In this document: in pieces, positions 23,501-36,065 of the stretch
Layout: each line of letters starts with the position of its first letter
Position numbering within the stretch: the first letter of the stretch is position 1
DNA from: Melieria omissa
Taxonomy: Eukaryota > Arthropoda > Insecta > Diptera > Ulidiidae
DNA: 64,000 nucleotides
Assembly (NCBI GenBank): GCA_963971225.1
Contig: OZ020267.1
Coordinates: 2,108,001 to 2,172,000 of the forward strand
Reading direction: 5' to 3'
Position numbers and translations under genes: made by a program
The notes under the pieces: generated by a model
What the model was told of the DNA's origin: nothing
What the model saw: only the letters and a program-made list of their open reading frames with translations
Databases searched by the model: none

Positions 23501-26127
23501 AAATGATTATGCCGCCGCCTGCGGCTGTCACCGCTGTGGGTGTTGCCCGGCAGCGTTGTGTGTGTTGACTGCTTGATGGCCGCACTCGCTGTCGCCGGCC
23601 ATCGTAAACGTTGCATGGCTAATCAGGCGACCAGCAAAAAGCCTATAACGCCGGGTGGAAGCCGCAGTTTAGGGCCATTTAAGGCCGGCAGCGGCCGCTC
23701 GGGGCGTGGACTATGCACAGCGCAATAAAGTGAGCGCTGCAGACGATGGCCAGGCGCCACAGTGTCGTCCGTCCGTCCATCCAGAGGGCCTTTCGATTGC
23801 GGGCGGCGCTGCGGCGATAAGGTGCCAGTTGAGCAGAGTGAAGTGCGTCCGAGTGAAGTGAATTGCCGTAAAGTGCAGTGAAGGATATGTCAACGTGCCA
23901 AATGTGGCAATAAAACGGCAACGGCAACATGCAACCGGCAGCAAGTGGCAGCCGGACTGCGCTGCCTGGTAAATGCTGATTGGCCGCCCGTGTCGGCAAC
24001 TAATTTCGGTCATTTTGTTTGCACAAACGGTCTGCTGCCTGCAATAACCAGTGTACTAAAACCAGCAACAACAACAACAATAACAACAACAACAAATTGT
24101 CGTCATAATAGCAGCAACAATCAAACAAATAACACAACACCGAGCAACCGGACAGCGGACGGCGACAGACCATTGATGATGCTGCCACTTCACTCCTGGC
24201 CACCGCTGCCGCCGCCTTCGCTTAGAAGCTGCCCGCACCGGATTATGTTAATTTTATGCAGTTCGAAATTGTTTGCAATTGCATTTTAGTCGACATTTAG
24301 TTGCAGTAATTGCCGATTAATAAGGCCGGCAGTCGGGACTTGGTTGCCCAAATGACTCATTGACAAATTGGTCGATAAATTCGGCGCTGATAAATTTGCA
24401 GGCAATTGTCGAGTGGCCGGAGGCGAGCGGGAGGCGCCATGAAACTTTGCAAAATTGATTAAATATGGCGGTGTTTTTTTTCGCTGGCCAGGAAAAAAAT
24501 AATTGCAAAGTTAATTATTTGCGATTATTGTTGTTGTTTTTGTTGGCAACACCACATTTTGCATTCATTAATCAGGTTTTTGTGGGCTGCGGTTTTTGTG
24601 ATTTTTTTTTAATTTTTTTGCGTGCAAATAATTTTCCGTTGACATTTACGGGATGAACCGAACATTATTGCTAAAAAATTTAAATTTAATTAAAAAATTA
24701 CTAAAATTAAATGACTTCATTAAACTCTAAAGTGAAATTTCAAACATAATTTTGACACACAGCATATTTCAAGTAAACCTATTCATTCAACATTTATAAA
24801 AATAAAAACACATTAGTTCATGGCCGCAGCACCACAGTCTCCCCTTTGTTTTTGACATTTTCCACTTGTAATTACGCTAATTTTTTGTTTGCAGTGTTGG
24901 GCCGAACTAGGGGTCCAACACTGCCCACAAGTGCAAGTAGCATAATTAATTAAATGTATCGCCCACACATGGCCACAAAAAACGACAACTACAACAACAA
25001 TAACAACTCCGACAATCCCAGAAACAACAACAACGCTGGCAGCAGCACATTTTGACAGAATTTTTAATTAAAAAATTGTCGACGCCATTTTGTCGCTGAC
25101 AATACCCTTTCTCTCCCCAAAGCCCCCCTCCCCCACTCCCTGCCGCTATTCTCAGCGGTAATCCACACGTTGCATTTGTGATGTGCGGTTTTTGTTTAAA
25201 ATTTTTTCTTGCCACTTTATGTGCGAATTGTGTTTTATCTTTGTATATGTTTCTCTCTTTCTCTCTGTGTTTCTGTCTCCCTCGGTATAATGTGTCATGT
25301 TATAATATTTTATTATTAAAAAAAAAATTGTAGTTTTAATTTAAATAAATATTGTGCGTCCGCCAAACAGGCTCGAAAAGGCTAATTTGGGCTTTGTATT
25401 TTGTTGTTGTTGTCGCTGCTGACACTCTAATATAGACTTTGTTATTTTTCGTGGAAAATATGAAATATTCGCTTTAAATAAAATACAAAAATTGTGCGAA
25501 ATAACAACAAAGAACTGAAATGTAATGAAAACATAAATAAACCAATAAAACATTAAAAAATCTGTAATTTGTGAAGTAAAATAAAAACAAACGAAAAGTC
25601 CTGGAAGTACTTAAATTTTTGATTTTGCGTTGTTTCTTCTAGTCGCTTCTGTAGTTTAAGATTCTGGATATTAAATTTCAGGTACTCGAAAATGAAGGAT
25701 TTGCTTCTAGTTGCTCTTCTATCTGAGCTTATTTCGAAAAATTCAAAGGAATATCTGACAAAAACAAACTTCGGTAGCCCAGAGGTCATGGAACGACTCT
25801 AAACTTCGATTCCTTCATAATTCGTCTTTCTAATTGTTTTCCATTTCTTCATCATTATCCCGTCAAATCGTTTACCTTTGGACAACTCCAAGTGATGAGC
25901 AGCACACAGTAGATTTTCATATCCAGTAGTCGTATTACTGCAACAACAACATCACTAAGCAGTGCCAGTTGGAACTAACGGATAACTAACATCATCCAAG
26001 CTCATCAAAGTCACCAACTTTGGCGTTTTCCCAACAACACCTTTGCGCTCTACACGGATACGTCTCCTAGGCGAAGCCACACCGCCCACCCACACTGTCT
26101 GAACTTCATTCGATTAGTGTAACCAAC
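20590..26127. other. Long non-coding stretch
   Basis: No gene is supported. It holds CA-type repeats (21,160-21,180; 23,170-23,210; 23,380-23,415), CAA runs near 24,063-24,095 and 24,990-25,030, A/T homopolymer runs near 22,010-22,050 and 25,315, and GC-richer blocks at 22,450-22,890 and 23,020-24,300. The open frames over the CA repeats encode His/Thr or Cys/Val runs and are artefacts. Confidence 0.45.
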
Positions 26128-26131
26128 TTAA

Positions 26132-26822
26132 GGCCAGGTTCCTCCAAAAAACACGTTTTTTCAAAAAATTCCATTTATTGTTAAAAAATAATTTGAAAAT
26201 GAATTTTTTTACAAATAAAAGTACATACATTAAACTACTAAAAAACATGTTTATTTTGTTTTTTTTTTATTATGGTGGCTCCGAAAACAGCTACTCAAAC
26301 TCGTCCGATTTGTTGATGAGTGTCACCATTTCTTGGAAACGAATCATCTGAAAGCAAAAAGCAAAACAGTTTCATATTCTTTATCGAATTGTCTATGTTC
26401 GGAACTACAATAAAACATTTTTACTGAAAAACAAACAAAATGGCGTACTTTTTAACTTTTGACCCTTTTTTTTGCACTTTTGATTGTTAACAACTTTTTT
26501 AAATAACAATGAATATTTTTGGTTGTAGACCATAGAGAGACATTTAAAGAGTAAAATTCCGTTTGGTTCATGATGATAAGTGAAATAGTTTTGAAATACG
26601 AGTGACACTCAGTTGAAAAAATGTAGTTTCGAGAAAAAGCCGATTAAAGATTCGAGCGGGCGAATTCACCGCTTGAGCGCGCACCGTCCTCCCTTATCTC
26701 AACCTACTTCTAGGCAGCGTATACCTTCGGGACTAATTATACATCATTTCTAAGAGTATTTTCTAGCAATTTATAGAAAAAAAAATCTAGATTTTTTGAA
26801 AAATGTTTGGAGGAACCTGGCC
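26132..26822. mobile_element. 691-bp element with TTAA target duplication
   Basis: The terminal GGCCAGGTTCCTCCAAA at 26,132 is matched by TTTGGAGGAACCTGGCC ending at 26,822. Complementarity continues imperfectly into TTTTTCAAAAAA. TTAA flanks both ends (26,128-26,131 and 26,823-26,826). On the - strand near 26,290-26,350 an acceptor-like CTTTCAG is followed by a short frame, MIRFQEMVTLINKSDEFE, then a stop and AATAAA motifs. This could be the last exon of the ancestral transposase gene. TTAA specificity suggests piggyBac or Kolobok kinship. Confidence 0.65.
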
Positions 26823-26826
26823 TTAA

Positions 26827-28329
26827 GGTTTAAGGTTTGTTGCGCTCCCAAACGAAGAGAATAAGAGGAAAACAGCACTAACAGTTAGTTTTTATTCAAA
26901 AAGATCTTTAAGATCTTAAAAAGAGAATACTTTGCTAGTTTGGTTTTCTGGGCCAAAGGATAAGAAAGTAGGAGAGTTTGTGATTCCTTGGTGTTGTTTA
27001 CTTTTTGCCGCTGGTTTTTCTTGACGCATATTTGAAAAGCTAAGAAAACTTGCAATTAAATGGAATCGATGGCGGCATAGGTTGAGTTTTCGGGGCCATT
27101 TGGAAATGGCTAACAATTGTGTTCGAAGGTGGACAAGTGAAGTATTTTTAGGTTTTTTATAGTTTCATTGACTTTGAGTTAGATAGGAATTCTTTCATTT
27201 ATTCAGACCTAACCTTATATAACCTCACTTTACATATAGGAAATACCTACACAGATACTTAATCAACTGCAATCTGGCGCTGTGTAACTCAACATTTATG
27301 AAAATTGTCTCCTTCTCTTAAAATTCACAATGACGCCAAAGCCATTGTAGTCGATTGCATTCAGCTCTCGCTTTTGCAACGCACTTTCATCAAAGCTACT
27401 CATGGATTCAAATTAAATGCTCGAAAACTGTCAGCTACGCAGATTTTCAATACTAAACAATTGCCCTCGAAAATGCTTTGAGAACGACGAGTCCTGCAGC
27501 AATTTCGCACAGTGCGCTATGCAAAATTTGATGAAATTTGTTAGCAACTCATAAATGCATCGAAAGCGTTGGCTGGCCGCCGGCTGCAGTGTGCCACACG
27601 CTGCGGCCGCATATGACAATTCTAATTAAAACGCGCCGCGCATTCCATTTCGGCTAATGCGAAATTCAGCGCAGCATAACTCGTGAGTGAATTTCATTAA
27701 AGGTGGAACTGTGCCGTCCGCCGGCACTGAATTTGCGCAGCTCGCGACCGCACATTGCAGTCGGCCGCACGCCAAGCACAACGCCTGGCGGTGCGGAGCG
27801 CTGACAGCGCCGCCTCAACAACTCAACGCAATTGCGTAAAAGTTTTTACCGCAACTGCTGCCAAGTGTTCAATGTCCATCAGAAAAAACAAACCTGACGC
27901 GAGCGACGCGTCATGAGGCGACCAGAACATCACTCTAGATTTTTCGTGCAACAATTTTAAGCGCGAAATTAAAAATTCCGCGCTGTCAACGTGCAGCGGC
28001 GCATGTCATGCGTTGCATGCGGCAATGGCGATGGCAACGGCTCGCTGGACGCGCACGCAACATTCGCGCGGCACGCATTGTGGCAGCAATGTGCGCAGGT
28101 GACTAGTCGGTGGATATTCATTTGTAACTTTACTATATATGTATGTATCTATGTATGTCATGTATATGTTGAAGATTTAACCATTTTGGTGCTTTTTTGG
28201 GTTTACTGAAGTTGATTTTTCAAGCAACTTAAGTTCAAAAATAAATTTTGCAAAATTAAATTTTAATTAATAAGAAAAAACAACATAAACAAAATAAACG
28301 AAAATAGTTTGAAAAATACAAAAACAAAA
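26827..28329. other. Non-coding stretch
   Basis: AT-rich to about 27,500, then a GC-richer block at 27,540-28,110 without a supportable ORF. A TATG-type simple repeat lies at about 28,134-28,165. Confidence 0.45.
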
Positions 28330-28331
28330 TA

Positions 28332-28846
28332 GGGCAGTTCACGATAACGTGCAAACGGTCTTGCATCATGGCATTTGCAAAATGTGATGGCAAATATTTT
28401 CAACGCAAATTTGCAAATTTGCAACACTGAAAACCTATTGCATATTTTTGGGCATGGGCAACAAAGATTTGCCAATCAATCAGCTGTTACAATTGTTGAA
28501 ATGAAGCAGACGAAAAAGAAAATAAAAATAGAAAAACCGAATAAAAAGTGGACGGAGGAGGAGATTGGTACATTTTTAAGTCATTTGCAAGAAGCGCTGG
28601 AGTTAGAGGTGTGAATTGTTTTCGGATTCCACAGCGGTAGCAGCTTATGCATGCTCTTTATTCTCGCAGGCTACCACGGCGCAAATATTCTATTCTTCTT
28701 CTTCTAGATTTATTCTTCAAAAAAAGCTGTGAATTTGTTTTGCAACCGATTTGCCATGAAATTTTAAAAAGTGTGTCAGTGTTGATGGCAAATATTTGAA
28801 ATTACATGCATTTGCCCAGCTTTTTGCACGTTATCGCGAACTGCCC
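28332..28846 (+). mobile_element. 515-bp DNA element with a SANT/Myb-like exon remnant
   Basis: The end GGGCAGTTCACGATAACGTG is mirrored at the other end with one mismatch (CACGTTATCGCGAACTGCCC), and GGCAAATATTT recurs inside both ends. A TA flanks each side (28,330-28,331 and 28,847-28,848). If the first and last A/T belong to the element, a 3-bp AAT duplication is equally possible. The interior codes for a short SANT-like segment, listed separately. It appears to be an internally deleted derivative of a larger element. Confidence 0.6.
28501..28729 (+). pseudogene. SANT/Myb-like DNA-binding fragment of a transposon
   Basis: From ATG 28,501 the frame encodes a Lys-rich stretch and then KKWTEEEIGTFLSHLQEALE, resembling helix 1 and 2 of a Myb/SANT domain. 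A 61-bp GT-AG intron (28,609-28,669, TTCTCGCAG acceptor) keeps the frame open for 19 more codons (ATTAQIFYSSSS...). Such domains occur in PIF/Harbinger accessory proteins and other transposon proteins. The remainder of the protein is absent. Confidence 0.4.
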
Positions 28847-28859
28847 TAATATTATTTTC

Positions 28860-30195
28860 CGATGAAATAATATTTTGAAATAAAAGAAAATTTTCAAAAA
28901 TAATAAAAATTAAAATTTTTAAATATAAGCAAATGAATTGTTAGTGAAATGATTTCCTTAATGAATTATTTATTTAGTAATTAATTAATTATTTGCTAAT
29001 TACACCGGCACACAAAAAAAAAGTGGTCTGTACATTTGACTAGACCCACCTATCCTTATGTATTTCGGTGCCCTGAAACCGAATCCGAGGTCAGTTTTGT
29101 CCGTACACCCTCAAAATTTTGAGTAAATTGCAAAAAACTGCCATTATTTGCGATTTTTAGCCATTTTTTGGAGGATTGAAGGATAGGTGGGTCTAGTCAA
29201 ATGTACAGACCACTTTTTTTTTGTGTGCCGGTGTTAATGAATTATTAATCATGTACTAATTCATTAGTTAGTAATTAAATTAGTTAATAATTAAACATTA
29301 GTTATATACCAATTAATTAATGATTTAATTATTCCAAAGTTTTTCAAAATCATTTCATTTTTTTAGCTAAAATTAATTAATTAAATAAATTAATTATAAT
29401 TACAATAAATTAATTTTTAAATAATTATTATATGTATTAATTACCAAAATAAATTAATCATTTAGTAATGAATATGCTAATTATGTACCAATCAATTAAT
29501 TATTTACAAATAAATAAGTAAGTATTTAAATTAGTAATTAAAAATTAGTTATTTACTAATTAATTATTGATTTAATTATTCGAAAATTTTTCAAATTCAT
29601 TTCATTTTACTAATTAAAATTAATTTATTAAAATAATTATATTTTTAACAAATTAATTGTTAATTAATTATAACTTTAATTACCTTAATAAATTAATTAT
29701 CTAGTAATTAATATGCTAATTATGTACCAATTAATTAGTTCTTTAGTAATTAATAAGTTAGTAATTAAATTAGTTAGTAATTAAATATTAGTTACATATT
29801 TACTAATTAGTGATTTAATTATTCGAAAATTTTTCAAATTCATTTCATTTTTCTAATTAAAATTAATTTACTAAATAGCTAATGATTTGTAAATAATAAT
29901 TAATTCATTAATAGAAAATAATTAATTAAATAATTAATAATAATAAATTAATTGATAGTAAAAATTCATTAAGTTATTAGTTAATAGTAATTAGTAATTA
30001 ATTAATTAATAGCAATTGATTAATAGTAGTAAATAAGTAATTAATCAATAGTAATTCATAGTCATTAACTAATTCTTGTGGGGCCCTATGTTCCAGAGAG
30101 GAGTGAACAAGGAAAAAAAAATAGTAGAAAATAATAAATTAACTAATTATTTACTAATTTTATTTTAATTAGTAAAATGAAATGAATTGGAATGT
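28860..30195. repeat. AT-rich tandem array of about 240-247 bp units
   Basis: A TTAATTA-rich block in which TGATTTAATTATTC recurs at about 29,321, 29,568 and 29,811. Each occurrence is followed by TTTTTCAAA and TCATTTCATTTT. ATATGCTAATTATGTACCAA recurs at about 29,470 and 29,710. At about 30,160-30,195 part of the unit appears inverted (AGTAAAATGAAATGAATT). The MITE at 29,003-29,233 is inserted in this block. Confidence 0.7.
29003..29233. mobile_element. 231-bp MITE with perfect 55-bp inverted repeats
   Basis: The arms 29,003-29,057 and 29,179-29,233 are perfectly complementary. Each begins CACCGGCACAC, then nine A, then GTGGTCTGTACATTTGACTA. A 3-bp TTA lies directly outside both ends (29,000-29,002 and 29,234-29,236), the duplication typical of PIF/Harbinger elements. 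The interior 121 bp is non-coding. Perfect arms imply recent activity or gene conversion between arms. Confidence 0.8.
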
Positions 30196-30898
30196 TATTG
30201 TTATTTGTCTCTCGAGCAATTTTCTTATCCTCTAAATAACTTTTGTATGGCAAACCCTTCCGAAAACAAAACAAATCATTTGTGACTTTTGCTTATAGTC
30301 ATTAAGATCTGTTCCAAATTTTAACGCAGTATCTTTAGTTGTTTATCTACAAATGAGCGAATCAGCCGTTCGAGAGACGAACAGAAGGACGTACAGCCGT
30401 GTAGACAAACTTATTCGACCAGAACTTCTTCTGGTATTTAGAAATCCCTAGTCAAAGTGTGCTAACATATCTTAGCTCATCAGTTTGATTCGATTGTGTT
30501 TAAAAGCTGTGAAAATTCTTCAGTGGTCTTTAACAATTTTACAGCCTTGTGGATTCCATAAAAAGTTCAAATAGTAAATTGCAAACTGTTCTGCTTCGGC
30601 CACCGAATTTGACCGCAAGTGACGCTGCCAGCGGTTATGGTGTTTGCGGCGATTAATTAACATTAACCCCTCTAAGTATAACTACACACCCACACACATA
30701 CAGACAGGCAGGCGCCCAGCATCAGCCAGCCCACAACGCACACATGTGAAAGGGTGATTAATTGCGTTGTGGTGTGGCGGCTGGAGCGGGCGAGGGAGTC
30801 GAGCAGGCGGCTCGCAGTGACATATGCAAATTATGTGCGCTCATAAATTTTCCCACACAAATATCCATCAAACATTTGCCGCAATTTAGCTTTCTGTC

Positions 30899-30902
<4 letters not shown>

Positions 30903-30937
<35 letters not shown>
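30903..30937. repeat. (AC)n microsatellite
   Basis: About 17 uninterrupted AC units. Confidence 0.95.
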
Positions 30938-30939
<2 letters not shown>

Positions 30940-31843
30940 CATAGAGATGTAAGCATATTAGCGCAGATATTAGACAGTCAGAAAAAGCGGCACCTTTTTT
31001 CGTTTTTCATTCGAATAACACAACGTTTGCGTGGCCAAAGTGACCGTCACCGTCACCGTCGATATCGCAATGATTCGCTCATTTCCCGCACACATAAATC
31101 GTTTATCTTGCTCACATTTCGAGCCGCTGCACATTTGCCCGCTGTCCACTGCCGCCTTCGACTTTGCTGGCACTTCCTCCTGCTTTGGCTCCGCTGACCC
31201 GATCTATTCATCATTTCATCCTATAAACTGTTGGCCGTCGTCGGGGCTGCCGAAACGGCACACACCTCGGCAGCGTTTGCGGTTTGTTTGTTTGTTGTCT
31301 GTTCGGCTGGTTGTTGTTGTTGTTTGTTGTTGCCTTTATGCCTTTAGCTGCTTTGCCAATGGAATCGATTTGCGTAATTGAGTTCATTTTTTGTATCGTG
31401 CATATTTTTTGCCATTGCCTCGACCACAAAATCCTATGGTCGATAGCAGATAAGCGAGACAAACACACACACACGCACACATAGGCACATTTCAATGTGG
31501 CTTCTTAGCAGTTGGAAGTTGGCAGTTGGCCTTCCTCGCAGTTTGGTTTTAATCAAATAATTTTAATATATTTTAGAGGCTCACGAAAGCGGTCAGCACT
31601 GACCCCAAGTCATTTGTTAAAATCTGAGATTTATCGTTCTGCTTTATCGAGCTGCTTTTTGCTGACTTTCCAGTTGTGTTGTGTTGTGTTGTGTGCGTTG
31701 TTGGTGGCTCCGAATAAAATAAGTTAAATGATTAACTGCCAATTAATTTAGTGCACACTTAATTAAGGCAAATATTATTAAGTAAGTATTTAGTTATTTG
31801 ATTAATTGTCCAGGTGACGCGCGTGAGATTTCTTGGCCACCAC

Positions 31844-31921
31844 CCACACACACACACACACACACACATGTACACGTATTCGATTAAACAACATTTCGGC
31901 AGCGCAGCAAAAAGTTGGCCC

Positions 31922-31954
<33 letters not shown>

Positions 31955-32022
31955 AGAACAGGGAGGGGGCGGAGGTGCTGCGCGGATAAAACGCTAATAT
32001 TATCTGTGTGTGTGTGTGTGTG
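31844..32022. repeat. Cluster of three CA/TG microsatellites
   Basis: (CA)n at 31,844-31,868, (CA)n at 31,923-31,952 and (TG)n at 32,005-32,022. The last lies in opposite orientation and could pair with the other two. Confidence 0.9.
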
Positions 32023-33002
32023 GGCGCATAATCGAATTTGCCATCGCCGCATTGCTGGCCATATGGAAATGCGATTATAATTAGCCGGCCGTTTGTTTGC
32101 GGCACGTTGCCATACGGCCGCCGCATTGGTTCGGGCGGCTATTAATAGCGAAAGCTATGTTGCTTTCGGCGCGATGTGACGTTGTCAAGTGGCTTCCGCT
32201 GCCGCGGGCGGCGGTTATTTTGAGTACTTTGTGCGTGTCAACCTGGCCTTGAGTCGACGCCATCATTGCGCTGCCGAATCGAATGACGAACGAAGAAGCC
32301 GTGAGATGCGTAAACAAAAAAAAAACCTTGCGAACTATCGACGTGGACTGATGTGGGTCAAATGTTATGTAAATATTTGTGCAATTTTTGCTTCAATTTC
32401 CTGGAATTATTTTTAAAACATTTATTTGTGGTTTCTAATCTATTTTGTGATTTAAAGTTGATACGAATTAAAAACTCTCGATATAACTTTGGATAAACAT
32501 TTTTCAAAGTAATTTTGATTTCTTTCATCTTCAATTCGAACATAATTTTCCAGAAATGATTTTAGTTCTTCTACTTACACTTTTTAATATGAATTTTTTT
32601 GTAGAACCAAAATTCTCTGACCACACCTCTAAACGGTGTTAATATTCATCGAATAACGGCCAAAAAATGACGCAATTTTGTAAAAATGGGCATCACAAAA
32701 TGTTTCTTAAGCCACGGAACTGCATTCAGCAGATTCTTGTGTTAAATATTTCCCTTTACATTTTTGTAGAAAACCAATTTAATTTTATAAATAAACTGCT
32801 TTTGAAGATTTTGTTTGTAGTTAATGCATTAAAATTTCTGAAGGAATAAACATTTTTTGATATTTAAATTTCAAAAAAGATGAAACAAAAATCGAACCTT
32901 TAGTTTTGCAACCCTTTTTTAGTACATAATTTTTCTCATTGATATATTCCAAGAATGATTTAAAAGGTCATGCTCTTGTTTTCACTTATTCTCTATCATA
33001 AA

Positions 33003-33090
33003 AATGTCCTGCAATGCCGGGCAGGACGTTGAGGGAAAAGAGGCAACAGACGTTATCGCCAAAAGCGGTGTTCAGCTGCCAGGCAATCAA
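33003..33090 (+). pseudogene. Possible LINE RNase H fragment
   Basis: A short frame reads NAGQDVEGKEATDVIAKSGVQL. This resembles the last conserved block of the RNase H domain of non-LTR retrotransposons (GH.DIEGNE.AD.LA..G). It is too short to be sure. Confidence 0.3.
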
Positions 33091-33894
33091 TAGAGGTTTT
33101 GAAGACGACCTAAGAAAAAAGACGAAGGCAGTTGGAACAGTCTAACTAAAGAGTATTTTTTACTATAGCTGCATGACTATGTTACTTCTAGTCGCTGCAG
33201 CGGCCATATGCTGGAAATCATATTTCTGTGGTCAAAAGCAATAACCGCTTAAGTCGACTTAAGAAGAAATTGAGTTATGGATGGCACCATGTTCCCTTGA
33301 CTGTGCTCTACGTTTGTGTAAAATCGGGGAGTTTGTAACTTTAAAATTAAAAAAGTTATTAATAAAAACCTATTCGCTTAAGTTATAATGAACACATATT
33401 GCATTTGCAATAATCGCCTAAGTTTAATTAAGAGTTCCGCTTCTTATTTTTTGTTTTTGCTTTAAAAGCTTACATCGACTTAAGTTGTTATTTCACATTT
33501 TAGAAATCAATGTTTTTCGCAATTGCGAACATTTCAACAATCGCTTACATCGAGTTAAGCGATTATTGTAAATTTAGAATTCAGCTAAAAATGTCTAAAC
33601 TCAATGTAAGCCTTTATTGCACAATCGCCGTGATGCTAAAATGAAAACAAAATCGAATTAAGCGAGTATTGCGTATGCTTTGTTGTGACATTGCACGTTT
33701 TAAGTGCAGTTAGGTTGTTGGGTCGATTGCGCGTAAGAGCATTATTTTCATTTAAGTTCTTATGCTCAGCGCGTGAAGTGCGCTAGAAAGTAAGTTAAGT
33801 TCGGAGGGTCTTGCAATTTGCTTCAACAGTGAAATCGAAGTCCAGTTTTTATATTTCTTATATACATATTATACTTCTCTTATCATAGGAAACT

Positions 33895-35640
33895 ATGATG
33901 AACACAATCAAACTCTTGCATGTGAAAACGTCATCGACACTGAAATATATACATCTGCAGAGCAAGAAATGTTCCATGTTTTTCAGCGACGACTCACGTG
34001 CAGATCCCGATTATCAAGTATCAGATGGTAATGATAGTGAGATAGAAGAACAAGTGCCTAGTTTGACCACCGTATCTCAAGAAAGGCGTAATAAAGGTCA
34101 AAACTATGTGAATAAAAAGGGACGTGTTGTAGCTCAGATAACCTTTAGACCCTAAGTTTCTGATTGCCGAATGAGATGCAAATCTAAAGTACCAAATAGC
34201 ATCCAAAGAATATTTCGATAAGTATTGGGTACTAGGTACATATAATCAAAGACTTTATTCGATCGATATTGAAGACAATAAAACTAAACCGCCTGCAAAA
34301 ACATCCTGAAAAGCCTCGTCAGCGCAAGGTTCATGTGAAGTATCATTTAGAGTATAACGGAAGAAGTATTGAAATATGTCAGAATGTTTCAAGCAATGCT
34401 TCGATGAAAGTGAAAGCTTCCTTAAAAGTGTCCAAAAACAAAAAAATTAATGTTCTCAATAGGTGTTTTTCCGGCAAACGTGGATCGGGAGCAGGAACAA
34501 ACAAGTTATCTGAAAACCACATTCAAAAAATAAAGGCCCACATAAATACTTTCCCCAAATATGAAAGTCACTACACCAGAAGAGATACGAGCTGCATGTA
34601 TTTCCACGCCGATTTATCTCTTACTCAAATGTATAAACTGTATTGTGATGAGAATGCATCTAGAGCAGTCAGCATCACTTCCTACAGTAATATTTGTCAT
34701 ATATGCCATAAATAAAAAGCCAAAGTTGATATTGCTAAACAGGAGAACAATACAGCTTCGTTAAAGGACTTTGAAAATGAGCTTTCCCTCCATCATGATA
34801 AAGCTGAATTAACATATCAATCAAAACAATTGATAAAGACATGGCAGCCAAGGATTTAACAATTAAAACTTTCGCATTTGATTTGTAGCAGTACTTGCCT
34901 ACGCCATTTTTGAAAACATGTATTAGTTTTTACAAAAGACAACTGTGGACAGATAATCTCAGAGTGCACGATTGTAACACATATTGCTACAAGGCTTTAT
35001 CTGAGCGTGGTGGCAATAATATTGCCTCATGTCTATTTAAACACATAAACAGGCAAGGTCAATTAAAGCACGTAATTTTTTATGGTGATTCCTGTGTAGG
35101 ACAAAACAAAAATTCTTTTGTTTGCGCCATGTTTTTACTTGCTCGGTCGATCACAAGTTTTTATACCCAGGGCATAGACACATGGAATGCGATGTCGATC
35201 ATGCTGTCATTGAAAGGAAAAAAAGAAAACTAGCGCTCAAAAGCACCGCATGATTGGTATAAATTTGTTTAAAATGGAGGTGTAAGAAATACATTCAGGG
35301 TTGTTGAAATGACTACAAATGATTTTCTTAACTTTTCGCTTAAAAAAAAAAAACAAATTTATGTGGAAAATGAAAATGGAGAAAAGTTTTGTTGAAAAAA
35401 TGTTAAATGGCTCCGGTTCAAAAGAAATAATTTTGGTAAAATATTCTACAAAACCAGCTTAAAAGAAGAAGTATTTCAAATATTAAACATAGTTAAACGC
35501 GGTGTTAGCTTTGCCACTACAAAGGATGTTCCTAAGCTTACTGAAGAAGCTAAAATTGATGCCCAAAAAAAATATCTTGATGATTTAGTCCCGTTCATAA
35601 ACCCTTACTTCTATGCGTTCTATAAAACATTTATTACCCT
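33895..35640 (+). pseudogene. Broken transposase-like protein (arthropod DUF-type, RNase H-like core)
   Basis: Three segments in shifting frames are visible. The first (33,895-34,155) is acidic and ends in KGQNYVNKKGRVV. It is followed out of frame by CRMRCKSKVP and a KYWVLGTYNQRLYSI piece. The second (34,269-34,703) has HVKYHLEYNGRSIEICQN, IQKIKAHINTFPKYESHYTR and YFHADLSLTQMYKLYCDENA. The third (34,895-35,233) has [41 protein letters not shown] and [16 protein letters not shown]. After a further frameshift come [20 protein letters not shown] and NTFRVVEMTTNDFL, ending with FINPYFYAFY near 35,625. This order matches a widespread arthropod protein family often annotated only as a domain of unknown function (I believe DUF7869). 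The conserved [10 protein letters not shown] block looks like the second acidic site of an RNase H-fold nuclease. At least four frameshifts or stops make it non-functional. Confidence 0.7.
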
Positions 35641-36065
35641 ACGTCTTCACTAGCGTCAGCGCCAAGCAACTGTCAAAATTGCTTCATGCCCATACAAATT
35701 GTATGGGGCAAACCGCAATTGAAACGCTCTGACGCTGAGCTATTCGAATTTCCAATTTGGACAAGGCGTTAGCGGTTAAAGTTGGCTGCGACTTACAAAA
35801 ACGCCCGTAATTTATATTTGATTTGAGTTAAATTGTGAGGAATTTATTCAAATAAGAGCTAAGTTTTGCAAAATAATAATAGTTTGTTGGCTTTTTTGCA
35901 ACTAAACAGATATTTTTTTTATTTCATGATTTTGACAATCCCAACGCAACGCTTCAATTTCGGTATGCCGCACTGAGCGAGAGCGTTGCGTCAACGCTCA
36001 ACGCTAAACGCTCCAATTTAGATTTGACTGTTAATGAAACACATATCGATATCCATCCAGATTTA

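Larger units (their letters stand above)
30196..33002. other. Non-coding stretch with dense CA/TG repeats
   Basis: No gene is supported. Microsatellites are listed separately. A GC-richer block at 31,020-31,270 and another at 32,090-32,340 are not attributable to a gene. Confidence 0.45.
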
